From Alkalihalophilus pseudofirmus OF4 (lineage in GTDB: Bacteria; Bacillota; Bacilli; Bacillales; Bacillaceae_D), in assembly GCF_000005825.2 (NCBI RefSeq), contig NC_013791.2, forward strand, positions 2,852,001 through 2,916,000: 64,000 bases of DNA. Reading direction: 5' to 3'. The notes beneath the pieces are model-generated. The model was not told where the DNA came from. It was given only the letters and a program-made list of their open reading frames with translations, and made no database searches. The stretch's first letter is position 1, and every line of letters starts with the position of its first letter. Below are positions 1 to 11,075 of this stretch, in pieces. The translations under genes were made by a program, and so were the position numbers.

Positions 1-323
1 TTTAATCCGTATTCATCTAATACGGCTTCTGTTTTTTCACCTACTACCGCAATACGTGCTTTCAATGAGGATGGTAAATGCCTTTTTTTAAATTCCTCTA
101 AGAAAAAACGTACCCCGTTCGCGCTAGTAAACACAAGCCAATCAAATTCATTTATGTACGTAATGGCTTTCTCAAGCTGATCACTCTTGACTGGCTGAAA
201 TAAGAGAAGCGGAATTATATGAGAAATTCCGCCTGCCTCCTCGATTTGGTTAATGAATGGTTCAGCTTGATCTTTTGCACGTGTTACAAGGACATGTTTA
301 CCCGACAGTGCATTTGTAGCCAT
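1..323 (-). CDS. hemD: Uroporphyrinogen-III synthase, N-terminal part (cut by window edge)
   Basis: This is the first 107 codons of a gene that continues past base 1. The reading frame starts at ATG 323 and gives [17 protein letters not shown], then DWLVFTSANGVRFF and AVVGEKTEAVL, which are typical uroporphyrinogen-III synthase segments. The enzyme closes and inverts ring D of hydroxymethylbilane to give uroporphyrinogen III. Its ATG shares one base with the hemC stop codon (TAATG), so translation is probably coupled. Position as the last visible gene of hemA-hemX-hemC-hemD supports the call. Confidence 0.9.
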   Translation of the reverse strand, partial: MATNALSGKHVLVTRAKDQAEPFINQIEEAGGISHIIPLLLFQPVKSDQLEKAITYINEFDWLVFTSANGVRFFLEEFKKRHLPSSLKARIAVVGEKTEAVLDEYGL

Positions 324-1255
324 TATGCGTCCAGCTCACGTTTTACTTTATCTAAAATTTCTTTAGCCCCTTTTTCAAGAAGGCGCTCTGAGACTTCTTC
401 GCCCACTTTGACAGGATCCTGTCCAACTACAGTGTCTTTTAGGATCGTCTTACCATCAGGCGAGCCCACTAGTGCTGTAAGAGAAACCTGCCCGTCTTCC
501 TGCATCGTTGCATATCCGGCAATCGGTACTTGGCACCCGCCTTCCATCTTGTGCAAGAACGTTCGCTCTGCTGTAACTGTAAGAGCTGTTGCTTCATCAT
601 TTAACTTTTGAATTAACTCAATCACTTCTTGGTCATCACTGCGGCATTCAAGTCCTAGTGCCCCTTGACCTACAGCAGGTACACACATTTCAGGCTCTAA
701 ATACTCCGTTACTAGCTCCTCTGAGTAGCCTAAACGATTAAGTCCAGCTGCTGCTAAAATAATTGCAGAGAAATCCTCTTCTTTTAATTTACGTAAACGA
801 GTTTCAACATTCCCTCTGATCCATTTCACTTCTAGATCAGGACGCTCTGCTAACAACTGAGCAGAACGACGAAGGCTGCTTGTCCCAACAATCGCCCCGC
901 TAGGCAAGTCTTTTAATTTAACATGATCAAGAGAAATAAATGCATCACGTGCATCTTCACGTTCAGTAATTGCTGCTAATGAAAAGCCTTCTGGCATAAC
1001 AGACGGGACATCCTTCATAGAGTGTACAGCAATGTCAATCTCTTTATTTTCAAGTGCCTGCTCAATCTCTTTTACAAAGAGACCTTTTCCGCCTACTTTT
1101 GAGAGAGTGACATCAAGAATTCGATCTCCTTTTGTGACAATCTTCTTCACTTCAAAGTTGTAAGGCACTTCTTTTTTCTTTAATTGATTGATAACCCAAT
1201 CTGTTTGGGTTAATGCTAAATTACTGCGGCGTGAACCAATAACAATCGTACGCAT
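323..1255 (-). CDS. hemC: Porphobilinogen deaminase (hydroxymethylbilane synthase)
   Basis: HemC polymerises four porphobilinogens into hydroxymethylbilane in the cytoplasm. The protein begins [15 protein letters not shown] and carries the family segments [29 protein letters not shown] and the cofactor-binding cysteine in [13 protein letters not shown] longer frame opens at 1270, but the ribosome binding site GGAGGT overlaps that ATG, so the ATG at 1255 (310 residues, a normal family length) is chosen. It overlaps hemD by one base and follows hemX by about 75 bases in the haem operon. Confidence 0.96.
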   Translation of the reverse strand: MRTIVIGSRRSNLALTQTDWVINQLKKKEVPYNFEVKKIVTKGDRILDVTLSKVGGKGLFVKEIEQALENKEIDIAVHSMKDVPSVMPEGFSLAAITEREDARDAFISLDHVKLKDLPSGAIVGTSSLRRSAQLLAERPDLEVKWIRGNVETRLRKLKEEDFSAIILAAAGLNRLGYSEELVTEYLEPEMCVPAVGQGALGLECRSDDQEVIELIQKLNDEATALTVTAERTFLHKMEGGCQVPIAGYATMQEDGQVSLTALVGSPDGKTILKDTVVGQDPVKVGEEVSERLLEKGAKEILDKVKRELDA

Positions 1256-1329
1256 TTCATAAACCTCCAATTAATACACCGGTCAAGTATTATGATAGGA
1301 TCATATGAGCAGAACCTGTAAAAAATTAG

Positions 1330-2145
1330 TTACACCCATAAATGAAACTCTGAATATTGACCAGATAAGAAATAGTTAATTAATAGTAATAAAAAGCATG
1401 CTATATTTAGCAATGCCATATTGTATCCTCGCACGTAGTGAACAGCTCGCTGATAGAGATAAACCGCATAAGCCGCTAACACGATCAATGAGCTGATGAC
1501 TTTTGCATCCATTAATGGAATAAAGCCAAACTGACTGTATGCCCACACAAAACCGAGGATTAAGCCAATTAAAAAAAATGGGAAAGCAAAGATCGTCATT
1601 CGATTAGCGAGTGTATCAAGATTTGTTAAGGAACCAAACCGCACTAACCGTTTTCCCCACAGTTTTTTCTTCAGCATTTGATGTTGGATGACATACATAA
1701 TAGAAAAAGCAAATGATAAAGTAAAAGCTGCATACGACAGAAGGATAATGGTAATATGAATAATTAACAGCTCAGATACAAGCAGCGTGTAAAGAGATTC
1801 TGGGATCCCGCTGTCTCCTACAAATAAACTGAATGCCATCATACTAAAGCCAATCACATTGGTGAAGAACACAAGAAAATCGACTCTAAAGTACCAGTTA
1901 ATTAACAACGATAAACTAACAACAACCCATGCATAAAAAAAGAGCCCTTCAAACGGGGTAATTAACGGCAATCGATTTAACTCAAATGCTCGGTACACGA
2001 AATACACCGTTTGCAAGACCCATACTATAGAAAGTAACCAGAAAGCCAGTCGATTGACTTTCCGGTTTTGCTGTAAGAAATCAATAAAATAGCCAAATAC
2101 ACTTAAACTATATAAAACAATCGTTAATGGATAAATCCAATTCAT
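1330..2145 (-). CDS. hemX: HemX, membrane protein of the haem operon (CcsA-like)
   Basis: This is a 271-residue polytopic membrane protein with about eight hydrophobic segments. It belongs to the cytochrome c assembly (CcsA/HemX) family, with the aromatic stretch GFVWAYSQFG in the second half and a histidine pair near residues 130 and 155. In Bacillus, HemX lowers the cellular level of HemA (glutamyl-tRNA reductase), so it damps tetrapyrrole synthesis. It lies between hemA (21 bases upstream) and hemC. A purine-rich site AAGGAG stands 12 bases before the ATG, a slightly long spacing. Confidence 0.9.
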   Translation of the reverse strand: MNWIYPLTIVLYSLSVFGYFIDFLQQNRKVNRLAFWLLSIVWVLQTVYFVYRAFELNRLPLITPFEGLFFYAWVVVSLSLLINWYFRVDFLVFFTNVIGFSMMAFSLFVGDSGIPESLYTLLVSELLIIHITIILLSYAAFTLSFAFSIMYVIQHQMLKKKLWGKRLVRFGSLTNLDTLANRMTIFAFPFFLIGLILGFVWAYSQFGFIPLMDAKVISSLIVLAAYAVYLYQRAVHYVRGYNMALLNIACFLLLLINYFLSGQYSEFHLWV

Positions 2146-2166
2146 CCGCCAAGGTCACTCCTTTCA

Positions 2167-3546
2167 TTAGGAGCGAACGACTGCATCTTGCTCTTTTGAA
2201 ATGGCTGCATACTCTTTCTTCTGTGCTTCCCACTGCTGCTCAGCCTCGCGCACACGAACCTCACGCTCATGAGCTTCAAGCTCATCTTCTAACGCAAAGA
2301 TCTTAGTAAATAACTCAAGCGCATCATCAGAACCAGGCTCACCTGCAAGTTCCTTTACTCTTGTAACAGGGTCTCTTAGCAGTTGATTAACAATACTTTT
2401 CGTATGCTTACGCAGAACTTTCTTCTCACGCTCTGTTAAATCAGGCAGCTTGCGCTCAATACTCTCCATCGTTTCCGCTTGCACTGCAAGCGCTTTTGTA
2501 CGAAGAGCCGTAATAATCGGCACAACTCCTAACGTATTAAGCCAAGATTTAAATTCATCAATTTCCATTTCAACCATAAGCTCAATTTTTTCAGCTTCGC
2601 GCTTACGCTCTTCTAAGTTAGCCTCTACAATATTTTGAAGATCATCAATATCATATAAATATACATCATCAAGCTCTGCTAAGGCAGGATCAAGATCACG
2701 CGGCACAGCAATATCCACCATAAACAGCGGACTGCCTTTACGCTTTTTCAATGTTTGAGCCATCATGTCTTTAGACACAACAAAATCACGAGCCCCCGTT
2801 GAGCTGATTAAGATATCAGCATCAACGAGCGCCTCTTGAAGCTGTTCAAAAGGTCTTGCTTGTCCGAGAAAACGAGCAGCAAGTTCCGCGGCACGAGCTT
2901 CTGTACGGTTAATAACCGTAATCTTCTCTGCCCCGTTCGCATGCAAATGCTTTGCAGTTAACTCACTCATTTTACCGGCCCCTAATATAAGAACATGCTT
3001 GCCAGTAAAATCCCCGAATATATTTTTACCAAGCTCGACAGCTGCGTAGCTGACTGATACTGCATGTTGTCCGATCTCTGTACCAGAATGTGCACGCTTG
3101 GCTAATGTTACTGCCTGCTTAAATAAATGATTAAAAATCGTTCCAGTTGCTTGTTCTTTTTGCGCTAAGAGGAAGCTGTCTCGAACCTGTCCTAGAATCT
3201 GCGTTTCTCCTAAGATCATAGAATCTAGTCCACATGCGACTCTAAATAAATGCTCAATCGCATGATGGTCTTCACGAATATCTAAATACGGAGACACTTC
3301 GTCTTTAGATAATTGAAACCAATCTGCAAGGAAGGTTTTCGTGAAATGACGTCCTGTATGAAGCTGGTCAGCCACTACGTAAATTTCCGTTCGATTGCAC
3401 GTAGAGATAATCGTGCACTCTAAAATACTCTTCATATTACGTAATTGATTAAGAGCAATTGGCATTTCAGCTTCTTGAAAGGCAAACTTCTCACGCATCT
3501 CAACTGGGGCTGTTTTATAATTTAAACCAACAACTATAATATGCAT
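2167..3546 (-). CDS. hemA: Glutamyl-tRNA reductase
   Basis: HemA catalyses the committed step of C5-pathway tetrapyrrole synthesis, reducing glutamyl-tRNA to glutamate-1-semialdehyde with NADPH. The nucleophilic cysteine is Cys50 in STCNRTEIY. The Rossmann nucleotide site is GAGKMSE near residue 190. The C-terminal dimerisation helix region follows residue 310. The protein has 459 residues, close to B. subtilis HemA, with a charged tail rich in Glu, Arg and Gln. It is the first gene of hemA-hemX-hemC-hemD and has its own upstream promoter. Confidence 0.97.
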   Translation of the reverse strand: MHIIVVGLNYKTAPVEMREKFAFQEAEMPIALNQLRNMKSILECTIISTCNRTEIYVVADQLHTGRHFTKTFLADWFQLSKDEVSPYLDIREDHHAIEHLFRVACGLDSMILGETQILGQVRDSFLLAQKEQATGTIFNHLFKQAVTLAKRAHSGTEIGQHAVSVSYAAVELGKNIFGDFTGKHVLILGAGKMSELTAKHLHANGAEKITVINRTEARAAELAARFLGQARPFEQLQEALVDADILISSTGARDFVVSKDMMAQTLKKRKGSPLFMVDIAVPRDLDPALAELDDVYLYDIDDLQNIVEANLEERKREAEKIELMVEMEIDEFKSWLNTLGVVPIITALRTKALAVQAETMESIERKLPDLTEREKKVLRKHTKSIVNQLLRDPVTRVKELAGEPGSDDALELFTKIFALEDELEAHEREVRVREAEQQWEAQKKEYAAISKEQDAVVRS

Positions 3547-3912
3547 TCTTCCTACACCCCCACCGTTCGATATCTCTCAATTAATATCTATCATGTCCTT
3601 CATACACTCAAGTGAGAGCATTACAGGATCTTACAAAAATCGATCAAATTAGGTAATAGTTTATCCTTTACCCTTTACTGAACTTATTATAACATGTCTG
3701 TCTAAACACACAAAAAAGAATTTGTGAACAGATCATGAAGCCTATGCTATTATGTTGGTATTACATAAAGACACTGGCACGTTAGTGAATTCTTTCCTTT
3801 TAGCATAACCATTTCTTTGTTACTATATGTCAGATTACCATAGGAATGATCCGCTTATGACATATGAAATGTGACCAAATTAATAACTGATTATTTTTGG
3901 GAGGACCTTAAT
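3547..3912. other. Divergent intergenic region between hemA and the LiaF-like gene
   Basis: This 366-base gap separates two divergently read genes. On the minus strand it holds the hemA promoter at about 3686-3714. On the plus strand an extended -10 (TGCTATTAT, 3745-3753) could serve the membrane-protein gene, although no good -35 accompanies it. No RNA element was recognised. Confidence 0.4.
3686..3714 (-). promoter_or_regulatory. hemA operon promoter
   Basis: On the minus strand a perfect -10 TATAAT (3686-3691) is preceded by TG one base upstream, giving an extended -10. The -35 is poor (TTTGTG at 3709-3714). The first half of the -10 region, TTATAAT, resembles half of a PerR box, and hemA is PerR-regulated in B. 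subtilis. The second half matches poorly, so PerR control is only a suggestion. Confidence 0.6.
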
Positions 3913-4431
3913 ATGAAGCAGCAACGAATCGTAAAGCCGAAAAGAATCTTTCCTGGAGTATTACTTATAGGACTTGGGCTCTATTTTCTCGTGAATCAAT
4001 ATCAATTCCCTTATAAAGAACAGCTAGCAAGCTGGCCGTCGATATTAGTCATCATAGGGGTCGCTTTCTTACTGCAGGCCACGCTCGGAAAAGAAACTCA
4101 TTCCTTATTCCCTGGCCTCTTATTAACCGGCTTAGGGGTTCATTTTCACGGACTAGCTCTTCTTCCATCATGGCCCGATCATTGGGGAATGTATACCCTC
4201 ATTGTCGGTATTTCTTTTTTAATCGTCTATATCCGCACAAAAAAAGAAGGGTTGATCCCAGGTCTCCTTCTCACGGTTATTGCCGTCATTGGTTTTATGT
4301 CATTTAACCCACTCGAGGCTATTGAGTCAACCACTCAATCAACCATCGGATCAATACCAACCATTTTACTAGATTTATGGCCTGTTGTCCTGATTATTCT
4401 TGGCGTTGTCTTTATTTTAAAACGAAAGTAA
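3913..4431 (+). CDS. LiaI/LiaF-type transmembrane protein
   Basis: The 172-residue protein is almost entirely hydrophobic and contains three repeats of the LiaI-LiaF transmembrane pattern: PGVLLIGLGLYFL, PGLLLTGLGVHFH and PGLLLTVIAVIGF. Each is followed by a W/P-containing helix such as WPSILVIIGVAFLL. It ends in a short Lys/Arg tail. Such domains occur in cell-envelope stress proteins, but no specific function can be given. A frame opens earlier at 3871; the ATG at 3913 is preferred because GGGAGGACC precedes it at good spacing. It is followed at once by a strong terminator and is transcribed alone. Confidence 0.75.
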   Translation: MKQQRIVKPKRIFPGVLLIGLGLYFLVNQYQFPYKEQLASWPSILVIIGVAFLLQATLGKETHSLFPGLLLTGLGVHFHGLALLPSWPDHWGMYTLIVGISFLIVYIRTKKEGLIPGLLLTVIAVIGFMSFNPLEAIESTTQSTIGSIPTILLDLWPVVLIILGVVFILKRK

Positions 4432-4435
4432 TACC

Positions 4436-4482
4436 AAAATCAAAAGGTCTGCATCAATTTGATGCAGACCTTTTGATTTTTT
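4436..4482. terminator. Bidirectional terminator between the LiaF-like gene and engB
   Basis: A near-perfect 20-base-pair stem (AATCAAAAGGTCTGCATCAA and its complement) is flanked by A-rich and T-rich runs on both sides. It follows the stop of the plus-strand gene and the stop of engB, which overlaps its edge, so it can end both convergent transcripts. Confidence 0.9.
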
Positions 4483-5068
4483 ATCTCGTTGCGTAATGCA
4501 TAATTGTTTTCCATGCTTGTTCTTTCCCATGACCTGATTCAGATGAGAATAATAGCAGCGGGTCTTCCTCATGCTTTGACAACTCTTCTGAGATGACCCT
4601 CAAATGCTTTTGCCACTTGCCTTTAGGAATTTTATCGCATTTCGTTGCAATGACAATTACGGGAATGTCAAAATGCTTTAACCACTCATACATGAGCTTA
4701 TCATCTTCTGTTGGCTTATGACGAACATCAATTAACTGAACAACAGCGCGGAGCTGTTCACGTTGCTGGATGTACGTTTCAATCATCTTCCCCCATGCTT
4801 CACGTTCTTTTTTCGACACCTTTGCAAACCCGTATCCCGGAACATCTACAAAATGGAGCTGCTCATTAATCGCATAAAAATTTAACGTTTGTGTTTTACC
4901 AGGCCGCTGCGATGTACGAGCAAGGCTTTTGCGGTTGATCATCTTATTAATAAACGAGGACTTTCCTACATTTGAACGCCCTGCTAAAGCAATCTCCGGT
5001 AACGGTGTATTAGGATATTGCTCAGGTTTTACAGCGACTGTAAATAATTCTGCTTTTGTTACTTTCAT
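4481..5068 (-). CDS. ysxC: Ribosome biogenesis GTPase EngB (YsxC/YihA)
   Basis: This 195-residue single-domain GTPase is needed for 50S ribosomal subunit assembly. The G motifs are all present: [10 protein letters not shown] (G1), the TQT region (G2), DVPGYG (G3), TKCDK (G4) and the SSESGHG region (G5). Its ATG overlaps the lonA stop codon in an ATGA arrangement, the same lonA-ysxC coupling as in B. subtilis. It ends at a bidirectional terminator. Confidence 0.95.
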   Translation of the reverse strand: MKVTKAELFTVAVKPEQYPNTPLPEIALAGRSNVGKSSFINKMINRKSLARTSQRPGKTQTLNFYAINEQLHFVDVPGYGFAKVSKKEREAWGKMIETYIQQREQLRAVVQLIDVRHKPTEDDKLMYEWLKHFDIPVIVIATKCDKIPKGKWQKHLRVISEELSKHEEDPLLLFSSESGHGKEQAWKTIMHYATR

Positions 5069-7392
5069 TTCTTCTCTCCCAACGCATGCTTTAAGACGTC
5101 ATCTAAGTGCCCTACAAGAATATAGTTTAAATCTTCACGTACACTCTCTGGCACATCTTCTAAGTCTTTCTCATTATCTTTTGGGATGATGATGGTTTTA
5201 AGCCCTGCTCTGTGAGCACTCATTGACTTCTCTTTTAGACCGCCAATCGGCAAAACACGGCCTCTTAGCGTAATTTCTCCAGTCATCCCCACTTCTTTTT
5301 TAACCACTCTGCCTGTTAATGCAGAAATTAAAGCGGTGGCCATCGTTATACCTGCTGAAGGGCCATCTTTAGGCGTTGCTCCTTCAGGTACATGAATATG
5401 GATATCATTTTTCTCATGGAAGTCAGGCTCGATCTCAAGCTCCTTAGATCTTGCTCGAATATAACTAAAGGCCGCTTGAGCAGACTCTTTCATCACATCT
5501 CCCAATTTTCCAGTCAGAGTTAACTTCCCTTTTCCTCGGGCTAATGAAACCTCAATAGACAGGGTGTCTCCTCCTGCAGAAGTATAAGCCAAACCAGTAG
5601 CTGCTCCCACTTGATCCTCTTCTTCTGCCTGACCATAACGAAAACGAGGTTTTCCTAACATGTCTTCTACTGTCTTAGCTGTAAGTATAACACGCTTTTT
5701 TGTACCAGTTACGATCATTTTTGCTGCTTTACGACAGAGGGTTGCCAGCTGACGCTCTAAATTACGAACCCCTGCTTCCCTGGTATAATAGCGAATTACC
5801 TTTTGAATTGCTTCATCCTTTACTTGCATCATCGACTTTTTAATACCATGATCTTTCATTTGTTTTGGCAGCAAATAATTTTTGGCGATTTGCATCTTTT
5901 CGACTTCGGTATATCCTGCAATATGAATCATTTCCATTCTGTCACGAAGAGGTCCTGGAATCGTTGCAATATTATTCGCTGTTGTCACAAACATTACTTT
6001 AGATAAATCATACGGCTCTTCAATATAATGATCACTGAAATTATGATTTTGTTCAGGATCCAGCACTTCTAGCAAGGCAGACGAAGGGTCCCCACGAAAA
6101 TCATTAGCCATCTTATCTATTTCATCTAGTAAGAAAACAGGATTAATGGACCCGGCTTTCTTCATCCCTTGTATCATACGGCCAGGCATAGCCCCCACAT
6201 ATGTACGGCGATGTCCGCGGATCTCTGCTTCATCCCTTACCCCGCCTAGAGAGATTCGTACAAATTCCCGATCAAGAGAACGTGCAATTGAGCGGGCTAA
6301 CGACGTTTTACCTACCCCTGGAGGGCCGGACAAACAAAGAATTGGTCCTTTTAACTCATTCGTTAATTGCTGAACAGCTAAGTATTCAAGCACACGTTCT
6401 TTCACTTTTTCAAGCCCGTAGTGATCTTCATTTAAAATCTCTTCTGCGCGGTTAACATCTAATTGGTCTTCTGTTTCATATACCCATGGGAGTTGAATCA
6501 GCCATTCAATATAATTTCGCAGCACAGAGCTTTCTGCAGAATTAGCAGGCATTTTTTCATACCGATCAAGCTCTTTTAATGCTTTTTCTTCAACTGATTC
6601 AGGCATCTCAGCTTCTTCAATCTTCTCACGCAGCGTAGCGACTTCTCCGCCTCGTCCTTCACGATCTCCAAGTTCTTTTTGGATGGCTTTCATTTGTTCA
6701 CGCAGATAATATTCCTTTTGCGTCTTTTCCATTGATTTCTTCACTCGCTGGCCGATCTTCTTCTCTAGACCTAACACTTCTTGTTCGTTATTTAAAATAT
6801 CGATTAAATGAAGAAGTCTTTCAACAACATTATTCATCTCAAGAAGTTCTTGTTTTTCAGCAAGCTTCAATGGAAGATTAGATGCTAATACATCTGCAAA
6901 GCGATGTGGTTCTGTAATGTCAGAAACCGTTGCAAGTGTTTCTTGAGAAACTTTTTTACTTACTTTTGTATATTGTTCAAACATCTCTAACAAGCTTCGC
7001 ATAATCGCTTGCGTTTCTGTTGTACGCTCTTTTTGTTCTTCTGTTAACGGAGAAATATCTACTTCAAGAAATTCCGCGTTTTCTACATACTGTTCAATTT
7101 CAGCCCGGTAAAGTCCTTCTACGTGAATACGAACCGTACCGTTTGGAAGCTTTAACAGCTGTTTGATTTTAGCGATCGTCCCGATTGAATAAATCTCATC
7201 TTCAGTCGGCTCATCAATTGAAATTTCCTTTTGAGTAGATAAAAGGATCTCTTCATCTTCATTCATTGCAAATTCTAATGCCTGTACCGACTTCGCCCGT
7301 CCTACATCTAAATGCAGAACCATCGATGGAAAGACGAGCAACCCGCGTAAAGGCAGAAGCGGAATTCGTCGTTTTGTCTTTTCTGCGACCAT
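5065..7392 (-). CDS. lonA: ATP-dependent protease LonA
   Basis: LonA degrades misfolded and regulatory proteins in the cytoplasm. The order is an N-terminal substrate-binding LON domain (from [14 protein letters not shown]), a coiled helical region, an AAA+ module with Walker A GPPGVGKT and Walker [10 protein letters not shown], and a C-terminal Ser-Lys protease domain. The catalytic serine is in DGPSAG and the lysine in [11 protein letters not shown] frame starts at 7398, but GGAGGT sits only three bases before that ATG and nine before the next, so 7392 (775 residues) is preferred. It is translationally coupled to ysxC. Confidence 0.96.
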   Translation of the reverse strand: MVAEKTKRRIPLLPLRGLLVFPSMVLHLDVGRAKSVQALEFAMNEDEEILLSTQKEISIDEPTEDEIYSIGTIAKIKQLLKLPNGTVRIHVEGLYRAEIEQYVENAEFLEVDISPLTEEQKERTTETQAIMRSLLEMFEQYTKVSKKVSQETLATVSDITEPHRFADVLASNLPLKLAEKQELLEMNNVVERLLHLIDILNNEQEVLGLEKKIGQRVKKSMEKTQKEYYLREQMKAIQKELGDREGRGGEVATLREKIEEAEMPESVEEKALKELDRYEKMPANSAESSVLRNYIEWLIQLPWVYETEDQLDVNRAEEILNEDHYGLEKVKERVLEYLAVQQLTNELKGPILCLSGPPGVGKTSLARSIARSLDREFVRISLGGVRDEAEIRGHRRTYVGAMPGRMIQGMKKAGSINPVFLLDEIDKMANDFRGDPSSALLEVLDPEQNHNFSDHYIEEPYDLSKVMFVTTANNIATIPGPLRDRMEMIHIAGYTEVEKMQIAKNYLLPKQMKDHGIKKSMMQVKDEAIQKVIRYYTREAGVRNLERQLATLCRKAAKMIVTGTKKRVILTAKTVEDMLGKPRFRYGQAEEEDQVGAATGLAYTSAGGDTLSIEVSLARGKGKLTLTGKLGDVMKESAQAAFSYIRARSKELEIEPDFHEKNDIHIHVPEGATPKDGPSAGITMATALISALTGRVVKKEVGMTGEITLRGRVLPIGGLKEKSMSAHRAGLKTIIIPKDNEKDLEDVPESVREDLNYILVGHLDDVLKHALGEKK

Positions 7393-7590
7393 CCGCATAC
7401 ACCTCCAAATTTCCTAGTTCCGAATCAATACCCTAATCACCCATACGTTAACCTAAACAAATCGTTTAAGTGTAAAATGTTGTTGGATTGTTCTGGTTTA
7501 ATTGCTAAAAGATTCGAATTTGATCTTCATTAATTTTATCTTATCCCCCATTCTTTGTCTAATGATAGTCGTCAGAACAAAGTTTCTGGC

Positions 7591-9261
7591 CTATACAGGG
7601 GTAATCGAAGAATCAAGACTTGTACTCGCTGGAATAACAGCTTCCTCTGTTTCAACTGCTTCTAGCGCAAGCTCTAACACTTCATCTAAATGAGTGACTG
7701 CAACAATCTCAATGCCCTTTACCTCTTGCAAGATTGCTTGTTCGTTTTCTTTAGGGATAATCACGGTTGTTGCACCGGCAAGCTTAGCCGCTTCTACTTT
7801 GGCTACCACTCCACCGATCGGCTTAACTGAGCCATGGATCCCAAGCTCTCCTGTCATCGCTACAGTATTTTTTATTTTTTGCTTTTGAATGGCAGAGAAA
7901 ATACCAGTGGCGATGGCGATTCCGGCAGACGGACCATCAACAGGTCCTCCTCCTGGAAAGTTCACATGGACATCATAATCCTGAGTGGGGATGCCCATTC
8001 TTCTAAGAACCGTTACGACATTTTCCACAGAGCCTTTAGCCATACTTTTTCTTCTTATTGAACGCATTTGATTGCCTGTACTTTCTTCCTCTGCAATACC
8101 TGTTATATTTACCGTTCCTTTGCCAGGGTTATCGATCACATTCACTTCAATTTCAAGCAAGGCGCCCATATTCGGTCCAAATACAGCAAGACCATTCACT
8201 AACCCTACCGCAGAATCTTCGTGAATCTTCCGCTCCGGACGAGGTGTAAGCTGACTGGCATGCAGCACCCATTCTACATCACGCAGTGTGACTTCTTCTC
8301 GCCCTTCTGAGGTCGCGACACCAGAAGCGATTTGAACAATATTTACAGCTTCACGTCCATTTGTTGCATATTTAGCGATTCTCTCTAGTGCACTTTCTTC
8401 TGCTTTAAAAGAAAGCTTATTAATCGCTTTTTGAGCAATCAAGATAATTTCCTGTGGCTTTAAGGCACGGAAATACACTTCAAGACACCTTGATCTGATG
8501 GCCGGAGGCAGCTCTTGAGGTGTTCTTGTTGTTGCTCCGATCATTCTAAAATCTGCCGGCAGTCCTTTTTGAAAAATCTCATGAATATGTTTTGGAATTT
8601 GCTGATTTTCTTCACTATAATACGCACTCTCGAGGAATACTTTACGGTCTTCTAGCACCTTTAATAATTTATTTAGCTGAATGGAATGAAGCTCACCAAT
8701 TTCATCAATAAATAATACCCCGCCATGAGCCTTCGTCACAGCTCCGTGCTTAGGCTGTGGAATTCCGGCTTGTCCCATCGCTCCTGCTCCTTGATATATC
8801 GGATCATGAACCGATCCAATTAACGGATCAGCAATTCCTCTTTCATCAAATCTTGCTGTGGTTCCATCTAATTCAACGAACACAGCATCTTGACGAAATG
8901 GGGATTGGCTGTTCTTTTTTGCCTCTTCTAATACTAAACGTGCAGCAGCTGTCTTACCGACACCAGGCGGTCCATAGACAATAACGTGTTGAGGATTAGG
9001 TCCGCATAAAGCCGCACGCAATGACCTGATTCCTTCTTCCTGCCCTACAATATCATCAAAACTGATCGGTCTTACTTTCTCCGATAGAGGTTCGCTTAAC
9101 TGAATTTCTCTCATCTTTCTTAATTGTTCCATCTCTTTTTTTGAATCTCTATCAATGGTCACACGTTGGTTGCGTTGAGTTTTTAACAAATTCCAAAAGT
9201 ACACCCCGATAATCACGCCAAACACTAACTGAATGATTAAAGCAATACCTGTCCAATTCAT
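7591..9261 (-). CDS. lonB: Lon-like ATP-dependent protease LonB
   Basis: LonB is a membrane-anchored Lon relative found in spore formers, where it acts in the forespore. The protein starts with one transmembrane helix (MNWTGIALIIQLVFGVIIG). It then has an AAA+ domain ([17 protein letters not shown]) and a Lon protease domain with the serine in DGPSAG and the lysine in GGVVAKVEAA. It lacks the long N domain of LonA. The start at 9261 is chosen because AGGAGG lies seven bases upstream; the frame opens at 9285. It lies between clpX and lonA as in B. subtilis. Confidence 0.95.
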   Translation of the reverse strand: MNWTGIALIIQLVFGVIIGVYFWNLLKTQRNQRVTIDRDSKKEMEQLRKMREIQLSEPLSEKVRPISFDDIVGQEEGIRSLRAALCGPNPQHVIVYGPPGVGKTAAARLVLEEAKKNSQSPFRQDAVFVELDGTTARFDERGIADPLIGSVHDPIYQGAGAMGQAGIPQPKHGAVTKAHGGVLFIDEIGELHSIQLNKLLKVLEDRKVFLESAYYSEENQQIPKHIHEIFQKGLPADFRMIGATTRTPQELPPAIRSRCLEVYFRALKPQEIILIAQKAINKLSFKAEESALERIAKYATNGREAVNIVQIASGVATSEGREEVTLRDVEWVLHASQLTPRPERKIHEDSAVGLVNGLAVFGPNMGALLEIEVNVIDNPGKGTVNITGIAEEESTGNQMRSIRRKSMAKGSVENVVTVLRRMGIPTQDYDVHVNFPGGGPVDGPSAGIAIATGIFSAIQKQKIKNTVAMTGELGIHGSVKPIGGVVAKVEAAKLAGATTVIIPKENEQAILQEVKGIEIVAVTHLDEVLELALEAVETEEAVIPASTSLDSSITPV

Positions 9262-9446
9262 CCTGTAACCTCCTGATGTCGTCATAAATTGTTTTTCTGA
9301 TTCGATTGTTCTTCTCAGTTAAATTGTCTTTTTACTTTAAATTGATTTGTTGCTTAATTTGTTTTTATTAGTATGACCGACAACAACGACACTAACCACA
9401 AAACTCATTACTTCTATAAATTCATGCAGGAAGCCTGAGATTACAA

Positions 9447-9483
9447 TATAAAAAAACACATCTCCGCATTGGGAGATGTGTTT
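9447..9483 (-). terminator. clpX terminator
   Basis: On the minus strand a 12-base-pair stem (AAACACATCTCC and its complement, 9454-9465 with 9472-9483) has a six-base loop and runs into a stretch of seven Ts just after the clpX stop codon. Confidence 0.9.
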
Positions 9484-9491
9484 AAGAAGCA

Positions 9492-10766
9492 TTAAGCACT
9501 TTCCTTAGGCTCTTCTTTAGACAGCGAAATTTCAGTACCATCTTCTGTTTTTAAGATTGGCAGTGCGTTTTCAGTGATACATTTATCATGGATCACACAT
9601 GTTACAACATCTGAACGCGAAGGAAGATCAAACATTACATCTAGCATGATTCCCTCAATAATCGAACGAAGGCCACGTGCTCCTGTTTTACGCTCGATCG
9701 CTTTTTTCGCAATTTCCACTAATGCCTCATCAGTGAACTCTAGTTCGACATCATCAAGCTCAAGCAATTTTTGGTATTGCTTTACTAGAGCATTTTTAGG
9801 CTTCGTCAGAATCTCAACAAGAGCGTCTGTATCAAGCGGCTCAAGACTTGAGATAACCGGAAGACGGCCGATAAATTCTGGGATCAGACCAAAGCGCAGA
9901 AGATCTTCTGGTAATACTTTGCTTAGGTATTCGCCTGGCTTCAATTCTTCTTGCTTCACTTCTGAACCAAAACCGATCACCTTTTTACCTAAACGGCGTT
10001 TGATAATCTGCTCGATTCCATCAAATGCGCCGCCGCAGATGAACAATACATTCGTTGTATCAATTTGAATAAATTCTTGATGAGGATGCTTACGTCCGCC
10101 TTGAGGAGGAACGCTTGCTGTTGTTCCTTCAAGGATCTTCAGTAATGCTTGCTGCACGCCTTCACCTGAAACATCTCTTGTAATCGAAGGATTTTCAGAT
10201 TTGCGAGCTACTTTATCAATCTCATCAATATAGATAATTCCTTTTTCTGCTTTCTCCACATCATAATCAGCAGCTTGAATTAATTTAAGTAAGATGTTCT
10301 CGACATCTTCCCCTACATAACCTGCTTCTGTAAGCGATGTTGCATCAGCGATCGCGAAAGGAACATTTAGAATGCGGGCTAACGTCTGAGCAAGAAGAGT
10401 TTTCCCGCTTCCTGTCGGTCCAATCATCGCGATATTACTTTTAGCCAGCTCCACTTCTTCAGAGCGGTTCATGGAGTTAATACGCTTATAGTGATTGTAA
10501 ACAGCGACTGAGAGCGACTTCTTCGCTTGATCTTGACCAATTACATAATCATCTAAGATTTGACGGATCTCTTGAGGCTTAGGAACCTCTTGGAATTCAA
10601 CTTCCTCTTCACCGCCAAGCTCCTCTTCTACGATTTCCGTGCAAAGTTCAATACATTCATCACATATATACACACCAGGACCTGCAACTAACTTACGGAC
10701 CTGATCTTGAGTTTTTCCACAAAAAGAACATTTAAGCTGTCCTTTATCTTCATTAAATTTAAACAT
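9492..10766 (-). CDS. clpX: ATP-dependent Clp protease ATP-binding subunit ClpX
   Basis: ClpX is the unfoldase ring that feeds ClpP. The N-terminal zinc-binding domain has four cysteines (CSFC and CDEC). The AAA+ domain shows Walker A GPTGSGKT, pore loop GYVGED, Walker B IYIDEIDK and the ClpP-docking IGF loop in [10 protein letters not shown] frame opens at 10805; the ATG at 10766 is chosen because GAGGGGTGA precedes it and it gives the usual [16 protein letters not shown] start and 424 residues. It has a terminator and is probably monocistronic. Confidence 0.97.
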   Translation of the reverse strand: MFKFNEDKGQLKCSFCGKTQDQVRKLVAGPGVYICDECIELCTEIVEEELGGEEEVEFQEVPKPQEIRQILDDYVIGQDQAKKSLSVAVYNHYKRINSMNRSEEVELAKSNIAMIGPTGSGKTLLAQTLARILNVPFAIADATSLTEAGYVGEDVENILLKLIQAADYDVEKAEKGIIYIDEIDKVARKSENPSITRDVSGEGVQQALLKILEGTTASVPPQGGRKHPHQEFIQIDTTNVLFICGGAFDGIEQIIKRRLGKKVIGFGSEVKQEELKPGEYLSKVLPEDLLRFGLIPEFIGRLPVISSLEPLDTDALVEILTKPKNALVKQYQKLLELDDVELEFTDEALVEIAKKAIERKTGARGLRSIIEGIMLDVMFDLPSRSDVVTCVIHDKCITENALPILKTEDGTEISLSKEEPKESA

Positions 10767-10892
10767 CAAATCACCCCTCACGAATATTTTACCATCAAGT
10801 GTCATCTTTTGCCTATCGATGACCCTTCATGGAGAGTTATACACGACGTAAATGAAAGTATGATGGGCATGGTTCATTAGCTTCGTCAAGCC

Positions 10893-10901
10893 ATTGTAAC
10901 A
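10893..10901 (-). promoter_or_regulatory. Possible clpX promoter (-10 element)
   Basis: The minus strand reads TGTTACAAT, an extended -10 with one mismatch to TATAAT, about 125 bases before the clpX start. No convincing -35 is found at the expected distance, so this is a candidate only. Confidence 0.35.
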
Positions 10902-11045
10902 CATAACCCGTAAAACCCGTTAAAAAAGCTCTGCTGCTATGTACAAATAATTCAAACTACTTACCCTATCATGCTGACAAGTTCTTTCTTTATTTAGTTT
11001 ATGTGTGGATTTAGTATACATTCAAGATTCACCCTAAAAAATCCT

Positions 11046-11075
11046 CTTTCTTCATTCAAACTTTCTTCGTTCAAA
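11046..11075. repeat. 15-base tandem repeat, two copies
   Basis: CTTTCTTCATTCAAA is followed immediately by CTTTCTTCGTTCAAA (14 of 15 identical). It lies in the long clpX-tig gap, with no assigned role. Confidence 0.7.

Noticed and set aside
339-611. Plus-strand frame opposite hemC
   Set aside because: It is a shadow of the hemC coding sequence on the other strand with no start signal or protein family resemblance. The same applies to the other frames that lie inside lonA, lonB, clpX, tig, leuC, ilvD, sdhA, lcfA, polX and pheT.
3681-3700. Full PerR box at the hemA promoter
   Set aside because: Only the first half (TTATAAT) fits the palindrome; the second half has several mismatches, so no operator is annotated.
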